A stretch of 7,171 nucleotides of DNA from Anaerolineae bacterium (GTDB lineage Bacteria; Chloroflexota; Anaerolineae; 4572-78; J111). Shown here piece after piece: positions 6,055-7,171 of this stretch; the first letter of the stretch is position 1, and each line of letters opens with the position of its first letter. The notes under the pieces are model-generated. The model worked only from the letters and a program-made list of their open reading frames with translations, had not been told where the DNA came from and did no database searches. A program made the translations under genes and the position numbers. The stretch spans positions 1 through 7,171 of the forward strand of contig JAGRBY010000373.1 in NCBI GenBank assembly GCA_020433835.1. The letters run 5' to 3'.

Positions 6055-6086
6055 ATCTTTAATCTTCAACATAAAAGGAGTAATCT

Positions 6087-6437
6087 ATGGAAAATCTGCC
6101 GAATACGTTAACCATTCCCCAATCTGGGCAGTTGACCATCGATATTCATCTTTCAGCCGAGGTCAACGTTACGGCGGTTATGGCGCGACGCAAGGTTAAT
6201 GCTTTTTTGGCTACTCACGTCGGCAATTTACTGTTGGCCGATGAGCCGGTTCTAAGCTTGGCCGATAAAATTGTGTGGCGTGTTCCGGTTGATCTCACTA
6301 CTCCGGCGGAAGGTCGTCTGGGCCGGGTTGCTGAGATAGAGGTTGATGTTCAAACCGGCGCTATTGCCATCGATGAAGCCCACATCGCCCGCATCCGTGA
6401 TCATGCCAACCGTCTTGCTACCGGTTCCCCACTATAA
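6087..6437 (+). CDS. Uncharacterised 116-aa protein, partner of a C39-like peptidase
   Basis: I do not recognise a named family. The protein has no signal peptide, membrane segment or cysteine. It seems to have an extended N-terminal strand region (LTIDIHLSAEVNV, 16-28) and a helix (VMARRKVNAFLATHVGNLLL, about 31-50). It ends with a strand pair, KIVWRVPVDL (61-70) and RVAEIEVDVQTGAI (80-93). The phrase VDVQTGAI resembles the D-x-x-T-G strand turn of PepSY and related propeptide-like domains; this is a resemblance seen by eye, not a search result. Translation signals are excellent: AAAGGAG 6 bases before the ATG, behind a strong promoter. The next gene starts inside it and overlaps by 35 bp. 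It could be a chaperone, inhibitor or pro-domain for the peptidase, or an immunity/antitoxin-like partner. None of these is shown. Confidence 0.75.
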   Translation: MENLPNTLTIPQSGQLTIDIHLSAEVNVTAVMARRKVNAFLATHVGNLLLADEPVLSLADKIVWRVPVDLTTPAEGRLGRVAEIEVDVQTGAIAIDEAHIARIRDHANRLATGSPL

Positions 6438-6864
6438 GCAGATTGCCCCCCACAACTGTTTACCGGCTTGTGCCCGGATGGTTTTAACTTACCTGGAACA
6501 GCCCGTTACCGAAGCTGCTTTGGCGACCAAACTGGAAGCAACCGTCTTAGGAACCCCCGGTAATCGGTTGTTACGTTTAAACAGCCCCACGCTGTTGGTT
6601 GAATTTGGACCACTAACTTTACCCCTTATCTACAATTATATCGACAACGGCGCCCCGATCATCGCTTTGGTTCGTACCGGCTTTCTTGATTATTACCACG
6701 TCGATATGGCCCATGCCGTTGTTGTGGTTGGTTATGACGATCAGTACCTCCTGCTGAACGATCCCGATTTTGATATCGCTCCCCAACAGGCCACACGAAA
6801 CGGATTTTTAGCCGCCTGGGGTGAATTCGACTTTTTAGCAGCGACCATCAAAATCCGGGTATAG
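6403..6864 (+). CDS. C39-like papain-fold cysteine peptidase domain protein
   Basis: This compact 153-aa protein matches the peptidase C39-like outline. Q13 precedes the nucleophile C19 (HYKQIAPHNCLPACARM), H104 lies in DMAHAVVVVGYDD (101-113) and D120 in YLLLNDPDF (115-123), giving a complete Q/C/H/D set. There is no leader, membrane or ABC-transporter region, so it is a free-standing cytoplasmic domain rather than a bacteriocin-exporting transporter. I chose the ATG at 6403. It starts just before the first strand and leaves a 35-bp overlap with the upstream gene. The in-frame start at 6343 would add 20 residues with no family likeness, translated over the upstream gene. No good Shine-Dalgarno is seen, so coupling to the upstream gene is likely. 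The substrate is unknown. Confidence 0.75.
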   Translation: MPTVLLPVPHYKQIAPHNCLPACARMVLTYLEQPVTEAALATKLEATVLGTPGNRLLRLNSPTLLVEFGPLTLPLIYNYIDNGAPIIALVRTGFLDYYHVDMAHAVVVVGYDDQYLLLNDPDFDIAPQQATRNGFLAAWGEFDFLAATIKIRV

Positions 6865-6906
6865 ACTTAACCCCTACGCCCAACTCCCCGATTATGCCTC
6901 ATATCT

Positions 6907-7020
6907 TAAATTAACCTGAGTTCGATAATTAGACAGGATTTACAAGATTGAAAAGATTTTTGCTTTTTTCATCTTCTAAATCCTGTCCATTTTTATAAAC
7001 TCTGAACTGAGGTTAAATTA
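6907..7020. repeat. MITE-like near-palindromic intergenic element
   Basis: Two nested pairs of inverted arms make almost the whole stretch one palindrome. The outer arms are 6907-6923 (taaattaacctgagttc) and 7004-7020, which pair with 2 mismatches in 17. The inner arms are 6932-6948 (gacaggatttacaagat) and 6971-6987, which pair with 1 mismatch in 17, and T/A-rich tracts fill the loop. It carries no gene and sits between the C39-like gene and the last gene. The ACAGGATTTA core recalls short dispersed palindromes seen between genes in many bacteria. On either strand it would fold into a long hairpin that could also stop transcription. Confidence 0.75.
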
Positions 7021-7115
7021 TTCATCGGAACCTTTTCTCCGCCTCTGTCGTCAAATACAGGTAAGACCCAAAACAAAATCGTTAATAACTCTCAATCTTG
7101 AGGAGGACTATCTTT

Positions 7116-7171
7116 ATGAAATTCAAGTATCAACCCCTTTTTATCGCGCTGGCCTGCGCTATGCTGGTTCT
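7116..7171 (+). CDS. Start of a probable secreted or membrane protein (truncated by window end)
   Basis: Only 18 codons are visible: MKFKYQPLFIALACAMLV. The lysines at 2 and 4 followed by a hydrophobic run from residue 8 are typical of a signal peptide or first membrane segment. The ATG at 7116 has a perfect AGGAGG (7101-7106) 9 bases upstream, so the start is well supported. A cysteine at residue 14 is preceded by A-L-A, which does not match the usual lipobox order well. The product cannot be named. Confidence 0.6.
   Translation, partial: MKFKYQPLFIALACAMLV

Noticed and set aside
6343..6402. Upstream ATG for the C39-like peptidase
   Set aside because: The added 20 residues look like an out-of-frame reading of the upstream gene and the fold starts right after the ATG at 6403.
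6907..7020. CRISPR-like repeats in the palindromic region
   Set aside because: The repeats are inverted, not direct, and there is no regular spacing or third copy.
7116..7171. Lipoprotein signal at the last gene (Cys at residue 14)
   Set aside because: The residues before the cysteine (A-L-A) do not fit the L-[AS]-[GA]-C order, and too little of the protein is visible.

Overview
The window looks like a chromosomal piece of a Gram-negative-type or monoderm environmental bacterium with intermediate GC. The style of the exopolysaccharide genes, the split Wzz/BY-kinase arrangement, the PIN and C39-like accessory genes and the AT-rich intergenic palindromes suggest Chloroflexota (Anaerolineae-like). 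This is an impression from protein style, not a database result.

Positions 1-5029 hold an exopolysaccharide/capsule assembly block, entirely on the minus strand. In transcription order it contains a WbaZ-like GT4 glycosyltransferase (5029-3881), two tandem Wzz-type chain-length proteins (3773-3099 and 2981-2250), a CpsD/CapB-type tyrosine kinase with a degenerate P-loop (2240-1584), a PHP-family tyrosine phosphatase of the CpsB/YwqE type (1404-667), and the start of a long-form glucose-1-phosphate thymidylyltransferase (503 to beyond position 1). Together they would supply an activated sugar (dTDP-glucose), transfer a sugar to a lipid-linked repeat unit, and set polymer length through a Wzz/kinase/phosphatase phosphorylation cycle. 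A strong hairpin with a short U-run lies between the kinase and the phosphatase, just in front of the phosphatase ribosome-binding site.

Positions 5030-5190 are a divergent promoter region. From there to the end everything is on the plus strand and is accessory in character. It holds a two-gene toxin-antitoxin-like module (RHH-like protein 5191-5538, PIN-domain protein 5522-5968), then a second overlapping pair with its own good promoter (uncharacterised 116-aa protein 6087-6437, compact C39-like cysteine peptidase 6403-6864). A roughly 114-bp imperfect palindrome follows (6907-7020), and then the first 18 codons of a probable secreted or membrane protein (from 7116).

The parts most worth a second look are the kinase P-loop, the hairpin in front of the phosphatase gene, the 116-aa/C39-like pair and the palindromic element.
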